Shown here piece after piece: positions 20,109 to 32,024 of a stretch of DNA of 38,368 bases (its first letter is position 1; each line of letters opens with the position of its first letter). Both the position numbers and the translations under genes were made by a program. The notes below the pieces were generated by a model, which was not told where the DNA came from, ran no database searches, and saw only the letters and a list, made by a program, of their open reading frames with translations. Origin of the DNA: Russula earlei (lineage: Eukaryota; Basidiomycota; Agaricomycetes; Russulales; Russulaceae); the NCBI GenBank assembly GCA_025769875.1, contig JAGFNK010000496.1, positions 1-38,368 of the forward strand, given 5' to 3'.

Positions 20109-21118
20109 TGGAGCCCTTGTTGGCACATGGAGCCGCGGATCATAGGAAATCATAATAAAAATTCGGGTGAGTTGGTTTCATTTGGTCATGTGCTCCACCA
20201 CCACGATGGAATGGTAACCGTATTGCAAGGCGAGCGGTCTGTCTAGACGCGGACCAGGCCAGACTGACAAAGTGCCACCCACCGCGAGAAGCCAGCAGTC
20301 AAACGACAGGCACGCGCGCTCCGCATCTCCCTCTCTCCCACGACCGCGTCACACACGGAACCGCCTCCATGCCTTCCGTCTCTCGCCTCCAACGCACACA
20401 CCTTCTCCTCCGCCTCAGACGACGTTACCACCGAACGCCCGACACGTGCGCCCCCAACACTCTCCTTTCTCCCACCACCATGTCATGCACGCAAACGCTA
20501 CCTTGTCGTCCGCCTCCCGCCTTCGACGTACACACCCTCTCCTCCGCCTCCGACGTCGCTACCACCCACGCGCACGCTCGCCCGCCACTGCCTCATCAGG
20601 CAGAAGTCTACAACGCTCGAGGCCTGGCCGACCACCCCTGCGAGTCATCTCGGCCACGCTGGCTAGTGCCCGCTCGTTGCCACCAGTAACACTTCATCTA
20701 TTCTTTACAGTACATACCCGCTCTCTCAGACTTGACCTTTCATACACACAGCCTCCTACTACACCCTTTTCAAGTCTAGTTTCGTTACACATGTCACCTC
20801 AACGCTGCAATCACACGCGTCCATACCCAATTGTCTCAGAATATATTTACCCCATTCTCTAACTACCTGCCTCAGACTATACTCGTTCTAGTATGATACC
20901 GTTTAATCTAGCCCTGGTCTCGATGTACATAAACCCGCCTTCGTCTCGAAGACGAGGGCAAGCAGAAAGAAGCAGACAAAAAATTGAGAGCCTTCTTGGC
21001 TCATCCCTCCATCTCACTCCCCTCTCCCTCCCCCCAAATCAAGTCTAACCATCCCCTCGGGCAAACAACTTCCTCTCGCAGCACAGACACACCAACGTGT
21101 CGACTTACAGTATGGCGC
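20109..21118. other. Convergent intergenic region, module copy 3
   Basis: This is nearly identical to 2048-3085, with the same pyrimidine-rich tandem repeat and hairpin at about 20944. No gene is supported. Confidence 0.6.
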
Positions 21119-21819
21119 TCAATTCTGTTGACCGATAGGGATAGCGTCAAAGGGAGGTAAGCCCCACTCGTCTGGAATAAAGTCCTCGAGTGAGCGGAGG
21201 ATTCGGTCAGGTTTCTCTATGTCCAGCGAGGGTCGGATGCTGAGCAGATTCTCATCCGGGACCCACACCACTGCGACAGAAACGAAGAGAAGATCAAGGA
21301 GGGGGAACATAAAAACAAAGGAGGCCAATACACCGCTCATCCCGGCACGCTTGCCCGCCTGCACGCCCGGAACTGCGTCCTCAAACACCAGTCCGCGCGC
21401 CCGCTCCTCACGCTCCGCCTCGGCGACTATCCCTCCCTCCTCGTTGGGTCCGACGGCGCGCCCGAGCATGCGAGCGGCTGCGAGGAACACGTCTGGAAAA
21501 GGCTTGCCGCGTCCCGCGCCGTCGTCCCCGCAGACGACGTTGGAGCCAAAGTGCGCAAACACGTGCTGCAGATGCGCCGTTTTGCGGTGAAAGCCGCGCC
21601 GCACGGAGCCGGTCGCGATGCCGATGGGGACGCCGTGGGCGGCGATGTGCGCGACGGCCGGAAGCAGTTGCGCGTGTGGCCAGCGCGCATCCTGCTCTGC
21701 GGCGCGTCGCGCGAGGTAGTCGTCGATCGTGAGTGGGATGTCGGGGAAGTGGGAGAGCAGATGGGCTGCTGCCGCGCGATCGGCTTGGGCGGGGTGGGAG
21801 ATCGGTCGGTCGCTATCAG
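21119..21819 (-). pseudogene. HAD-C: 5'-truncated HAD phosphatase copy
   Basis: Exon 4 (21783-21334) and exon 5 (21270-21119, complete tail ending IPIGQQN) are preserved. They carry ATGS, RGKPFP and VFEDAVPG motifs and a 12-bp in-frame deletion that shortens the LLPGVARLVAHL segment. Homology stops inside intron 3 at 21819, where unrelated sequence begins. Exons 1-3, including the catalytic DMDG nucleophile, are therefore gone. By chance the frame stays open upstream to an ATG at 21886 (MNGLHRQAVSEP), giving a 255-residue frame if nothing is spliced. Without motif I no phosphatase activity is expected. Confidence 0.8.
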
Positions 21820-23563
21820 TTGACTGGCAAGTTGGTGGCCCAGGCTGAGATGGCTCACTCACGGCCTGGCGGTGAAGGCCATTCACATTTGACTCTCTGG
21901 TAGTAGATTTTGACGACTGAGATCAACGAAATCAGCTTTCCTGATACAGCTGCACCACCTGAACGTGAAATGCCAAGGCTTAGACGCAGACCAGTCTGTG
22001 TCCTAAAGATGCCCATCAAAAAAAAAAAGAAATTCAGTCAAGGTGCACATAAAATGACTTGGTGCATACATCGTCCCTGTCAAGTCGTTCAGCCTCTCCC
22101 CATATTGCCATTCTATTGGCAGACTCTACACTCATTATCAAGTATTCATCTTCGGCTGTGACTGGCAGTTTGGTGAACGGGCCATGAATGTGCTCCACTC
22201 AGGCTCATCGATCAGAGGTACCAGTGGATGGGTGGCACCACAGCTCAGTACGAGTTTTTTTGTTTGATTCCACACCCGGGCGCCTCTTTCATTGCGTTGC
22301 CGTGTATGCCCAAATAGGCGCCTGAGGATTGGTTCTCTCCAAATGCGAGCACTCATGACAGCTTATCCGCTACGTGACCACCCAGTCATGATCTATGTTC
22401 CCCCATGGGCGACGGTATCAGAGGCGGGATCGCATCCAGGTCACAGCCGAACCAACCGTACTCGTCGCTGGGCGCGTGGATAACACGTCTCCTATTACCT
22501 TCACAGGCGGCGTGTGGGCACAAGAGTCATCGATGTTTATGTGGGCATGGAGAAACAGAACAGTCGTTGCTGTTGGCTTGTTCTCGAGAAACTAGTTGGT
22601 GGAATAACAAATGAGTTCAGCGGGGACGGGCCACTTACCCCGAACCGGGAAACGGTTGATCACAACTAGGGCAGTCCTCTCATCACGTTTGCCATGATGC
22701 GAGCAGAGGACCGCCATATCTAAAATCATCTCCGTGATGAAAATCGTATGCGTATGGCTCCGTCTTTCCCCCCCCAAACTTGAAGACAGACGACGGGGCT
22801 GGTACTCCCGGTCCGTACTTAGCAACCACTTAACATGGGCTAACTGCGTGCCACGTTTAGAGCGATCGAAGTTTTTCCTTTTTCTGCCCGCATTCGGTCG
22901 GTCATCGAAACCGGGAGCAACACACTGCGTCCGTGCGTGTCTTGCGTTCCCATTCCATTCCGTCCCCCCACTCGAAGGAAAGAATACTCCGTCACAAAAC
23001 TCCCCCGAATGCCATGTCCCCGTACGTGGTTGCGCAACTTAGGTCGACACCCGTTTACGTGCTTGACGGCAGCTGGACGTACGCTCCTCTTGCAAGCATG
23101 AGAGGGAGCGTGTCGACCACGAGGGCTAGCTATGTCCCATGTCTGGAAAGGGACGAAGCCATCTTTCCATGCTCGCCCTTCTGGACCAGGTGGAGAGAGC
23201 GCTGAAAAGTCGGTCGTACGTCGTGTTCGCAGAGAGGCACCACGCATGGTGCCAATCCAGTATTGACAAGACCCCAACACGTTCGTGATGCGTCTAAGAG
23301 CCAAATTTTCAACCGAGCGCGCTGTGCGGATAGGATGTAGATTATGTTTCTGCATTTGAAAAATGTACACGAAGCGCGGAAACTCGAACAGGAGACAGGT
23401 AGATCATGCTATCGTTCTGCCTTCATGCTTGCTTGTAAAGTCCATCCCCGTGTTCGACGGTAGTGTACATGTCAGCCATTTGTTCGATAGTGGCGGCTAT
23501 CAAATATATGGAACCACTGCATTGTGGGGTACATGATGACGGGCCAGGTCATAAGAGTGTGGA
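21820..23563. other. Region without recognised gene
   Basis: No open frame with family resemblance or convincing splice pattern was seen. It contains an A-rich run near 22019-22032 and one copy of a dispersed repeat (22305-22505). Confidence 0.5.
22305..22505. repeat. Dispersed repeat, copy 1
   Basis: This segment (AATAGGCGCC, then ACTCATGACA, then TTCCCCCATGGG, then CTCCTATTAC) is collinear with 25005-25085 joined to 30793-31075. Copy 2 has about 165 extra bases before the CTCCTATTAC part. Its identity is unknown; it may be an old degenerate transposon. Confidence 0.6.
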
Positions 23564-24936
23564 TCAAACATGTGGGATGAATGAAGTCCAGTGTAAGACA
23601 TGGTACGCAGCAGGAGGAAGTGATCTGAGAGAAAATAAGGGAAGCACAAGCAACATCAATCGACCAAGCAAATAAGCAACTAATAGGATGATATCACTCG
23701 TAAAAGCCAGCCAGGAAAACCAGTGATTCGTCAAGACATTGAATGGTAGAAGCAGAATTGGGACAACAGTTATGGAGACCGAAGCGACACGCCAGAGGGT
23801 TCGCTCTGTGATCGAGGCAAAAGCGAACGACCATCCAATACAGTGAATGCCACCGAATGTCGATGCAACAACGATTACAATAATTACTGCGAAAGACTGC
23901 CTACCGGCATACCAGTCGTTGGGGTAAAACGTGTTGACCCTCTTCAAATCCTGATATCTTTCATCGGAGCCCAAGAGAATTGTGAAGGGCTTCACGATCG
24001 GCCACAGGAGGATACGCCATACCCATGGATAGTCACCAAAATGTTGGATAGTTAATGGTCCACGGACGATCGCAGCTGGAAGTTCCAAAAGTGATTCTCG
24101 AAGTGCTCCCCAAAACCCAACCGAGCAAGTGGGTTTGACATCCCCGTCATCAATCGCCTGTTCCGTGTTTCGCTTCTTGTATACTCGCACCCCACGTTGC
24201 ACGTTCAGCGGCTTGTCCCACCACAGGAGGTACATCGCAAAATTGAGCGTCGCGAAGGCAACGGTGACGAGCTCTAGTTCCGTGATAGGTAGGCTCTGGA
24301 CTCCTCGTGCGATGCACTGCATCACAAACCAGCCCGTTTGAAGGATGACGAGTGTTTTGGAGATGATGTCGCCCTTGCTCCTGTCCTCAATTTCCTCTTT
24401 CGCGATCCGAGGGAAATCACCGTTTCCCGTCAGAGAATACGATTTCAACTGTTCGGGCAATAGCACTCGGACAGGCCGGTTTCCTTCATACTCCATGAAT
24501 CCTCCCATGATCGCAAAGAATCCGTGAGTTTTCGTCCATCCATCGTCTGTGTTTAACTGTCACTATTGATCGTTTCCATCGGTGTTTAGCACTCACCCTT
24601 ATGCTCCTCCGCGAGTGCAACAGCAAATTGTCGTTGTTTCAATGCCCACGCAATCATGATTTCTGGTACAAAAAGTGCAGCAAGCATGAGTCCGATGCGT
24701 CGGACTGTCACCTTCGGCCACCTCTCGTGAGGACTTGGTATGTTGGGATGTACAGAGGCCCAGGTGCATAGGAGGATGGTGATGGCACAACTACGTATAA
24801 TGTCCCAGAGCGACCTGCATCCCTTGGGGTCATCGCAGGAGGGGGCGCTCAATCGGTCGAGAGATAGGAGAGGTGGTGAGGGTGTGCCGAAAGGCGATGC
24901 GCGGGTAGCTGCGAGGATAGCAAGAACGACAATCAT
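23564..24936 (-). CDS. Multi-pass membrane protein of an Agaricomycete family of unknown function, 440 aa
   Basis: There are two exons, 24936-24597 and 24546-23564, separated by a 50-nt GT-AG intron, giving 440 residues. The start is at 24936 (MIVVLAILAATRASP), which looks like a signal peptide or first hydrophobic segment. Landmarks recalled from related fungal proteins are CTWASVHPNIP (exon 1), the FFAIMGGFMEYEG segment just after the splice junction, ILQTGWFVMQCIAR, ELELVTVAFATLN, LWWDKPLNVQ and the terminal HWTSFIPHV. About seven hydrophobic stretches suggest an integral membrane protein. Such proteins are common as multi-copy families in mushroom genomes; their function is not established. 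The reading frame appears complete, with no lesion seen. It lies outside the duplicated modules. Confidence 0.8.
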
Positions 24937-25004
24937 AGGTGATAGGAAAGGGCTAGGCGTAAGGCAATTCTCCCATGCCGCGGCGTCGTGCTATGCATGT
25001 CGGC

Positions 25005-25085
25005 ATGGAATAGGCGCCCGAGTATTGGCGCGAGCGCTCATGACGTCCTTGGCTTATCCACTCCGTGCATCGGTCATGATAAGTT
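25005..25085. repeat. Dispersed repeat, copy 2, left part (copia target)
   Basis: This matches 22305-22400 (AATAGGCGCC, CTCATGAC, GTCATGATAAG). It continues at 30793 after the copia element, which therefore inserted into this repeat. The AAGTT at 25081-25085 is the left target duplication. Confidence 0.65.
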
Positions 25086-25321
25086 TGTTGGATGAAGGCT
25101 CAGTCTTGTATATGAAAGACTGATATTAGGTTAGTAAGCTAACCTGTTGGACGAAGGCTATGTACATAATGAGTATATGTAAATGGTAAAGGAATGTGCT
25201 ACTGACCTCAGTCTTGTATATGAAAGACTGAGGAAAAAGGAATGGTGGTATCAACATGGCATTCTAACTATCCGGTCTGTTCGGTCTGTTTCTCTGCCAC
25301 GCGGTGGCTGCGTTTCCAACA
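25086..25321 (-). repeat. Copia 3' LTR
   Basis: This LTR is 236 bp. It carries two copies of a CAGTCTT-loop-AAGACTG hairpin and a GGTTAG-CTAACC inverted pair. It pairs with 30557-30792. Confidence 0.95.
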
Positions 25322-25334
25322 TGCCCCCTCAGCC

Positions 25335-28300
25335 CTAGTGGCGTATTCCCATCTCCTGCATAAAATGCTCATGTTTCTCTCGACTCAGCCCCTTCGTCAG
25401 CACATCCGCAAGTTGTTCCCCAGTAGGGATGTAAGCAAGTTCGACTTCGCAGAGCTCGACTTTCTGGCACAGGAAGTGGTGTCTCACTTCAATGTGTTTC
25501 GTGCGGTCATGGAACTCCGGGTTCTTCGTGATGGCAATGGCTGACTGGTTGTCGATATGGAGAGTGGTGGGGAGATGTGTGTCTTCACCCAATTTGGTGA
25601 GTAGATGTCTCAGCCAAATGGCCTCTTTAGAGGCATGTGCTCCTGCAATGTATTCTGCCTCGGTGCTCGACAATGCAACTGAGGCTTGTTTCTTTGAGCT
25701 CCAACTCACAGCCCCTCCTGCCAACATGAAGACGAAGCCCAATGTGGACTTGCGATCGTTCACGTCGCTGGCCCAGTCTGCATCCGCGTACCTGACTAGG
25801 GTTGGCTGAGTCCTGAGACCGCGTTGGAAGACTAGGCGTTTGTCACTTGTGCCTTGGATGTATCGGATGGTGCAGTCAAGTGCGCGTTGATGATCATTTC
25901 CGGGGCACGCAGCGTGTCGTCCAAGGGCTGCAACAGTGAAGGCGAGGTCAGGTCAGGTGCCTAGCATGAGGTACATGATGGCCCCAAGTGTGCGTTGGTA
26001 GGACTTGATGTCCACATCCGGTGTGTCCACTTTCAGAAGGTGTTCATTTGCCAGCATGGGGGTGCTGATCGGTTGAATGTCCGACTTCCCTAGGCGTTGA
26101 AGAACTTCTTCAACGTATTTCTCCTGAGAGAGTGCTATCCAGCCTTCTTCCCGGTTTTGCGTGATGTGTACACCGAGTATCCAGGTTATCTCCCCTAGGT
26201 CCGTCATCTGATACTTCTGTTTTAGTTTGTTTTTGTCAATGTTGATGGAATCTAGGTCATCAGAGACCATGGTGATATCATCAACGTAGAGTGCAATTAT
26301 GGACAGGCGCTCGTGGTTACGACGGACGAAGACGGCATGGTCGGCATCAGTGTGGGTGTAGCCCATGTCACCTAGTGAGTCTTTGATGTTCTCATACCAG
26401 ACTCTCCCCCCTTGCTTAGTCCCATAGATGGCTTTGAGTAGTTTCAGTACCATGCCGTTTGGAATGTCGAAGCCGGGAGGTGCGTCCATGTAGATTTCAT
26501 CTTTCAGCTCTCCGTTCAAGTATGCTGACTTGACATCCATCTGATGGACCTCTAGGTTGTGCGCAGCGGCTAGGGTGAGGATCGCACGTAGGGACGTGAG
26601 TTTCGCGATGGGCGTGAAGGTTTCGTTGAAGTCGATACCTTCAATCTGGGTGAATCCCTGCGCAACAAGGTGAGCTTTATATTTGATTATTGTTCCGTCC
26701 GGTCCCCTCTTTATTTTGAAGACCCATTTGCTGCCAACTACCTTTCGGTTTTGTGGCCACGGGACAATTTCAAACACATCCATGGACTCAAATTGTCACA
26801 GTAACTAGCCGTGTCAGTTCACAAGCAGAAAGCAAGTCGATGATAGAGAGATGTTCAAGAAACGGGCTGGTTCCCGTGTATAATGAGTAAGGATCCCTGC
26901 AGTGGTCGAAGTGTTTTATGCTAAACAGGTTATGGCCAATAGACCCTTCCTAGTACGACTCGGTCCGTTGAGAAGCTAGGGTAAGTTTGTAATGGGATAG
27001 ACTAGGGCTGGTTCCACTAGCTATATGCGTTCAAGTCCATCGGGACCTTGAACAACACAGAGAGAGTAGAGGAAGGTAGGTCTTAAAGGAGGAGAGCTCT
27101 TCTCAGGAAAGTGAAGAGAGACTTTTAGGGGAGGAAGGGAAAGGCGAAGAGTAGATGGTAGATGGTGTGTTGAGAGTTGATGAAATGGAGAGGTAGTTGT
27201 GAGTTAAGTTTGTGAGAGTGAATTGGGTTGCAGGCGAATATGTTTGGACAAGAGTAGGTTGGATTCTACAAGAGACCAAGCTTAGGGCTTTGGTCACAAA
27301 GTACTGAGCTTATATATACAGGAGAAGCGCAGCAATAGCTGCGCTTTGACTGTGCTACTAGTATAGTAGGAGTCATAATAAGTAGGAGTCATAGGAATGA
27401 GGCCACGAATGAGTCAGAACCAAGTAACTGTGCTGCACAGTAGGTGCGCAGCATTGCACAGTCGAAACTAAGAAGTGAATATAAATGGAAGGAGAACCAA
27501 ACAAAGGGAAAGTAACAGCAATCCAGTGTTACCTGGACGTGTATGGATCACATGATAACTCAGAAGGGATCACAAGACGTAAGAGATCACAAGACCAGTA
27601 GGTAAAGGGACGTACGCAAGCAAGCAGTCCATAGCAAAAGGTAAGAAGTAAACGTAAAAGGAAAATGGTGTAACACAAATGCACGACGCTCATCGTCGCA
27701 AGCCATTTCCCATTCCACCACATCGGGGCGGGACATGGCTTCCGCGTATGTTTTTGGGTCAGTGGTCACATCAATGTGTGCCATGTTTCCTCGTTCGGTA
27801 CGTTTCTTACGTTGCGTGTACGATGTGATGGAATACCGGGGGTTGTCATCACGAGTTGGTGCATGTATGGTACGCCTTGGTCGTCCAGAAGTGGGCTGGA
27901 CAGGTACGTTGTCCACTTTGTATGGTGTAGGTTGTACTGCTTGTATTGATGGCTGGGCAGGTGGAGCGGTGTTGACTGCGCATTGCAGTTCAGCGCGCAG
28001 TGGTAGTTCTGCCTCTACCATCAGTTGTGGGCCTTCCACCCCCTCAATCTCATTTTCCACCCCATCTGCCTGTTCATTTTCGCTGTCTGAGTCAGATTCG
28101 AGGACTGTCCGCTCAACATGCGGAATTGCTGGGCCCCCTTCATCAAATATGATGTCACGCAATTCAAGGATGCAGTGAGTGGGCTGGTGGATGAGTTTGT
28201 GGGCTTTCCTCTGGGGAGCATATCCCAGGAGTGTGCACACCAGTGACCTCGCATCTAACTTGGTGCGTTTATCCTCCGGGATGTGGACAAACGCACGCGC

Positions 28301-30484
28301 ACCAAAGACGCGAAGCTGTGAGAGGTCGGGTTTGTTCCCACTCCAGGCTTCCTCGGGTGTCATGTCATCAAGTGCACGTGTGGGGGTGACGTTGTGGATG
28401 TGCACCGTGTATTCAAGGGCATGGAGCCAGAAGGACTCAGGCAGCGAGGCGTCCGTGAGCATTGCCCGGACTTTGTCCAGGAGCGTCCGGTTCATACATT
28501 CCGCGACGCCGTTATGCTGAGATGTGTCTGGGGTGGTGAGTTCCAGCCTAATTCCTTTCTCTGTGAGGAACTTCTGAGACTCTTTCCCAGTGTATTTGCC
28601 CCCTCCATCGGAGCGGAGGACTTTCAGCCGCTGGCCGGTTTCGACTTCAGCACGTGCCATGAACGCTTTGAGGTGTGCAAGTGTGTTGGATTTGAATTTA
28701 AGTCCACCAACAAACACTTTCCTCGACTTGTCATCCACAAAGGTGACAAAGTACTCATGACCCTGGGGTGTTCTAGTGGGCATCTTCCCACAGATGTCAG
28801 AGAAGACGCGGCCTAACACGACATCAGCGCACGTTTCTGTCACCTTCAAGATTTCGAGGCGCGTTTGCTTTCCCTTCAAGCATGGCTCACAAATACTGGT
28901 GGTGAGTCGCTTTCCGGTAATCTCCATCCCTTTCACCATCCCTTTCTTCAGCATCCGGGTTATGGTGTCGGTATTCAAGTGGCCGAGATGCCGGTGCCAA
29001 ACATGTAGGGAGGCCTTGGATGTTTTGAGGCGCGCAGTGAGGGTGACTGCATATGGCTTGTCGCCTTCCGCGGGGAAGTGGTCCAGTGTCGCGATGCGCG
29101 CGGACAGGGACTTGGGGGAGGATATGGCCATGACGTATAGTGTACCGTGTAGGGACCCTTCACATATTAGCTGGTTCTGTTCATATATGCCACATGTCTG
29201 ACTCTAGAATCGCACTTCTGCGCTGCGTCGAGCCAGATGGGAAACTGACAAGAGATTTCTGTGTAAGTCTGGGATGTGCAGGACATTGCGGAACATAACG
29301 TTGCTCCACACGCCGTTTGCGTGCATTCGGACTTGTACTTGGCTGACTCCAATCGCAGGAATAGAGCTATTATCTCCAAGCATGACTTGAGTTGGGTTTG
29401 GGAGAGTGGTATATTGGTTGAACCATTCACGGTGAGAGGTCATTATGCGAGATGCCCCAGAGTTGATGAGCCAACTGTTAGCGAGGTTGGCTGTTCAAAG
29501 TTCATCCTGGGTCTTTAACGCGTGGGCGGTGGTCAGGTCAGGATCGTCCCCAACTGCATGGTATAATCTAATAACATAGTCAGGATCTGGGACATTGGCA
29601 ATTGCGGCGCTGGTAAGTGTCAGTGATGTGGACATCGGTGATCCCGGCGCGCTAGCATCAGTGGCTGCGACTTTTGCCTTCTCGGTGGGTTTCCCGTGGA
29701 GTTTCCAGCACTCTGTTACTTCGTGTCCCTTGCGCTTGCAGTGGGTGCACTTTTTGTTATTTTTCTCCTTTTTACCCACCTTGGCAAAGTAGGCCGCTGC
29801 AGTGGTACCAGTCACGCGGATCCGGCATTGTTCGTTTGCCAGGATTTGGCCGATGACATAGTCAGTACTGAGCTTGTCGGAGGGCATGGAATACAGTATG
29901 GTTTTATGAGTTTCCAACGTTTCCGGGAGTGCAATGATGATCATCCATGTGAGAAGTTTTTCGGGTATCGGGTATCCGAGTGTTTTGAGCGTGCGTGCGA
30001 GCTGCATTTTGTGCTCGAGCTGGGGAGCCATTGCTTCGGTGTCCAAGAGGGTGGTCAGATATAGGTCTGACAATAAGTGGGCGACTTGTTGGTCACCTTG
30101 CCCTTTGAATCGAATTGAAAGCTTTTTCCAGCACTCTGTGGAACCTTTTACGCCAAGTATTGTTTTGAGAGCGTGCCCTCGTACGGACATAAAGATTTGG
30201 GCACACGCTTCGCGGTCCCTTGCCATCCAGTCGGCGGCAGCATTGGGGTCGACATTTGCGTCCGGTTTCTTTTCAGTTCCGTTTACAATGTTTAACAGAT
30301 CTGTTGCTTCGAATATTGCCTCCATTACTCCCTTCCAGTCAGCATATTCATCTGCACCGTCTTGGAGGATCAGCACATCATGACATTGGAGTTTGGTTCT
30401 GCCCATTTTTCCCACGGCTCCACCTGTGGGAGAGCTCTTTCCTTTCGAGGATGAAGGCGCTGGGGATGATGCTGAGGAACTCAT
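25335..30484 (-). pseudogene. Copia gag-pol polyprotein remnant
   Basis: In transcription order this holds gag (30484-29495, with zinc knuckle CTHCKRKGHEVTEC), protease (the usual DSG is NSGAS near 29450), integrase (WHRHLGHL, CEPCLKGKQ, FSDICG, RSDGGGK, GVAEC), reverse transcriptase (YVDD at about 26290, HQMDVKSAYLNG) and RNase H (YADADWASD, ALSSTEAEY, LADVLTKGL, ending 25335). All parts are in one frame of about 1421 codons if the nested insertion is ignored. In-frame stops are TGA at 29495-29497, TAG at 29204-29206 and TGA at 25953-25955. A solo LTR interrupts between integrase and reverse transcriptase. It cannot be autonomous. Confidence 0.92.
26794..27675 (-). mobile_element. Solo LTR nested in copia pol (882 bp)
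   Basis: The ends are TGTCACAG and GTGTAACA on the plus strand, flanked by CAAAT at 26789-26793 and 27676-27680. Removing one copy restores the pol frame exactly at the AFES/MDV junction. No internal coding region is present, so this is a solo LTR left by recombination. The inverted TGTTAC end resembles the end of the chromovirus LTR at 35450, but relationship is not shown. Orientation is assigned from that resemblance only. Confidence 0.85.
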
Positions 30485-30556
30485 GTTATGTAGTTACAAA
30501 ATGTTGACTGTTTATGGAAGTGATTTAGCTTTCAGAGACAGACAGGTCTCATAATC

Positions 30557-30792
30557 TGTTGGACAAAGGCTCAGTCTTGTATATGAAAGACTGATATTAG
30601 GTTAGTAAGCTAACCTGTTGGACAAAGGCTATGTACATAATGAGTATATGTAAATGGTAAAGGAATGTGCTACTGACCTCAGTCTTGTATATGAAAGACT
30701 GAGGAAAAAGGAACAGTGGTATCAACACGGCATTCTAACTATCCGGTCCGTTCGGTCTGTTTCTCTGCCACGCGGTGGCTGCGTTTCCAACA
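30557..30792 (-). repeat. Copia 5' LTR
   Basis: This is the partner of 25086-25321, with the same hairpins. It is followed by target duplication AAGTT at 30793-30797. Confidence 0.95.
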
Positions 30793-31075
30793 AAGTTTTC
30801 CCCCATGGGTGACGCCGTCAAAGGCGGAATCGCGCCTAGGTCGCAGCCGAACCAGCCGAACATGCGAGGAGGTGGCCGTTCTAGAAGCGAGTTGCGCGGA
30901 GAATGGCGCTCTTATCAGGTGGCGCAGTTGCGCGCTTAGTAGGGTATAGGCCGTTCGGTGATGGGCGACCTGATACCGTGGGTAGGGAAGAAGTTACGGA
31001 GGACCAGGACCAGGACCGTTTCAAAGGAGAAGCAGCAGGGCGCGCGTGGAGCTAACACATCTCCTATTACATTTT
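30793..31075. repeat. Dispersed repeat, copy 2, right part
   Basis: This continues the repeat split by copia (TTCCCCCATGGGTGACG, GCAGCCGAACCAGCC, CTCCTATTAC), matching 22398-22505 with an extra internal segment. Confidence 0.6.
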
Positions 31076-31969
31076 GCGTTGGCGGATCGTCCAGGTAGTA
31101 GATCGAGCGAGACTATTGGAGCGCTTTGACAGAGATTTCTATTGAAGATCTTATCTTCGTAGCTCATTGCAAGCCCTTTAACCGTGCTATCCCAGGCTTG
31201 GCATCCTTACTTACAGAACAGGACCGACGTGGGTCTATGCCCTTGTCATCGTACGTAGCTCAGCCAACAAGGCTGCGGATTACACTCCATAAACCAGAAG
31301 GCTTCTCGTCGTAACCCAGAGGTCTCTAATGGACTACAGCAAGGGCTATGTTGAGGGAAATCGTACCGAACAGCTTATTAATAAGTACACTGACGAGCAA
31401 GCCGAAAATAGCCTCTGAAGCCTGCCGCGACCGTGGACAGGGACATCGGCGGTATATGCGACTGACCGCGGCCAGAAAAGCACTCTATCCTGCTTGCAAG
31501 AGCGGGGGTCGATTATAAAGGGAACGATGCGATCTGTCGTCTATGCCTTCAAACCCTGAATGATGGATACACTACGCAGCGTTGCTCGAGGAGAGACCTC
31601 CTCGAACCGATCGAACCAACATCAATCACATGGTCGGTTACGCGGACACATCAAAGAGCTGAGAAGGGAAGCGTCGTATACGGACTACGATGCGTTGTGC
31701 ACGAGCAGAGGGTATCTCTCAAGTGTCGAGCAACCGCAACGGCAGACGCCTTGCTGGTCCTGTATTATGGTTGAAATAGGAAAGGGTTGGGGGAAGAATC
31801 GGGACGTCTTGTACGTTGTACGTTGCTTGTATTCAGCTGAGCTGAAGCGTCCTGACATTTCACGGCTACAAATTCGCCCTGGGCAGCGTATCGTAAATGC
31901 AATGTCTTAATCGTCAGCCATGGCCTTCGTATCTCTCCAAAGCCTGTGTTAGAGTGTGCACTGTGTGAG
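31076..31969. other. Region without recognised gene
   Basis: Only short open frames occur (for example 31560-31910). None resembles a known family. It separates the dispersed repeat from the fourth module remnant. Confidence 0.5.
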
Positions 31970-32024
31970 GGTTTCATTTGGTCATGTGCTCTACCACCAC
32001 GATAGAATGGTAACCGTATGGCGC

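Larger units (their letters stand above)
25086..30792 (-). mobile_element. Ty1/copia LTR retrotransposon, defective, with nested solo LTR
   Basis: The LTRs are 25086-25321 and 30557-30792 (236 bp, TGTTGG to CCAACA, about 97% identical, differing by roughly seven transitions). AAGTT target duplications lie at 25081-25085 and 30793-30797. The coding strand is minus. A purine tract (GGCTGAGGGGGCA) adjoins the 25321 LTR, which is therefore the 3' LTR. One gag-pol frame runs from 30484 to 25335 once the nested 882-bp LTR plus 5 bp is discounted. It is dead through stop codons and the insertion. Confidence 0.95.

Noticed and set aside
31126..31910. Short open frames upstream of the fourth module (62 and 116 codons)
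   Set aside because: They have no family resemblance, no plausible splice structure and ordinary lengths for chance frames.
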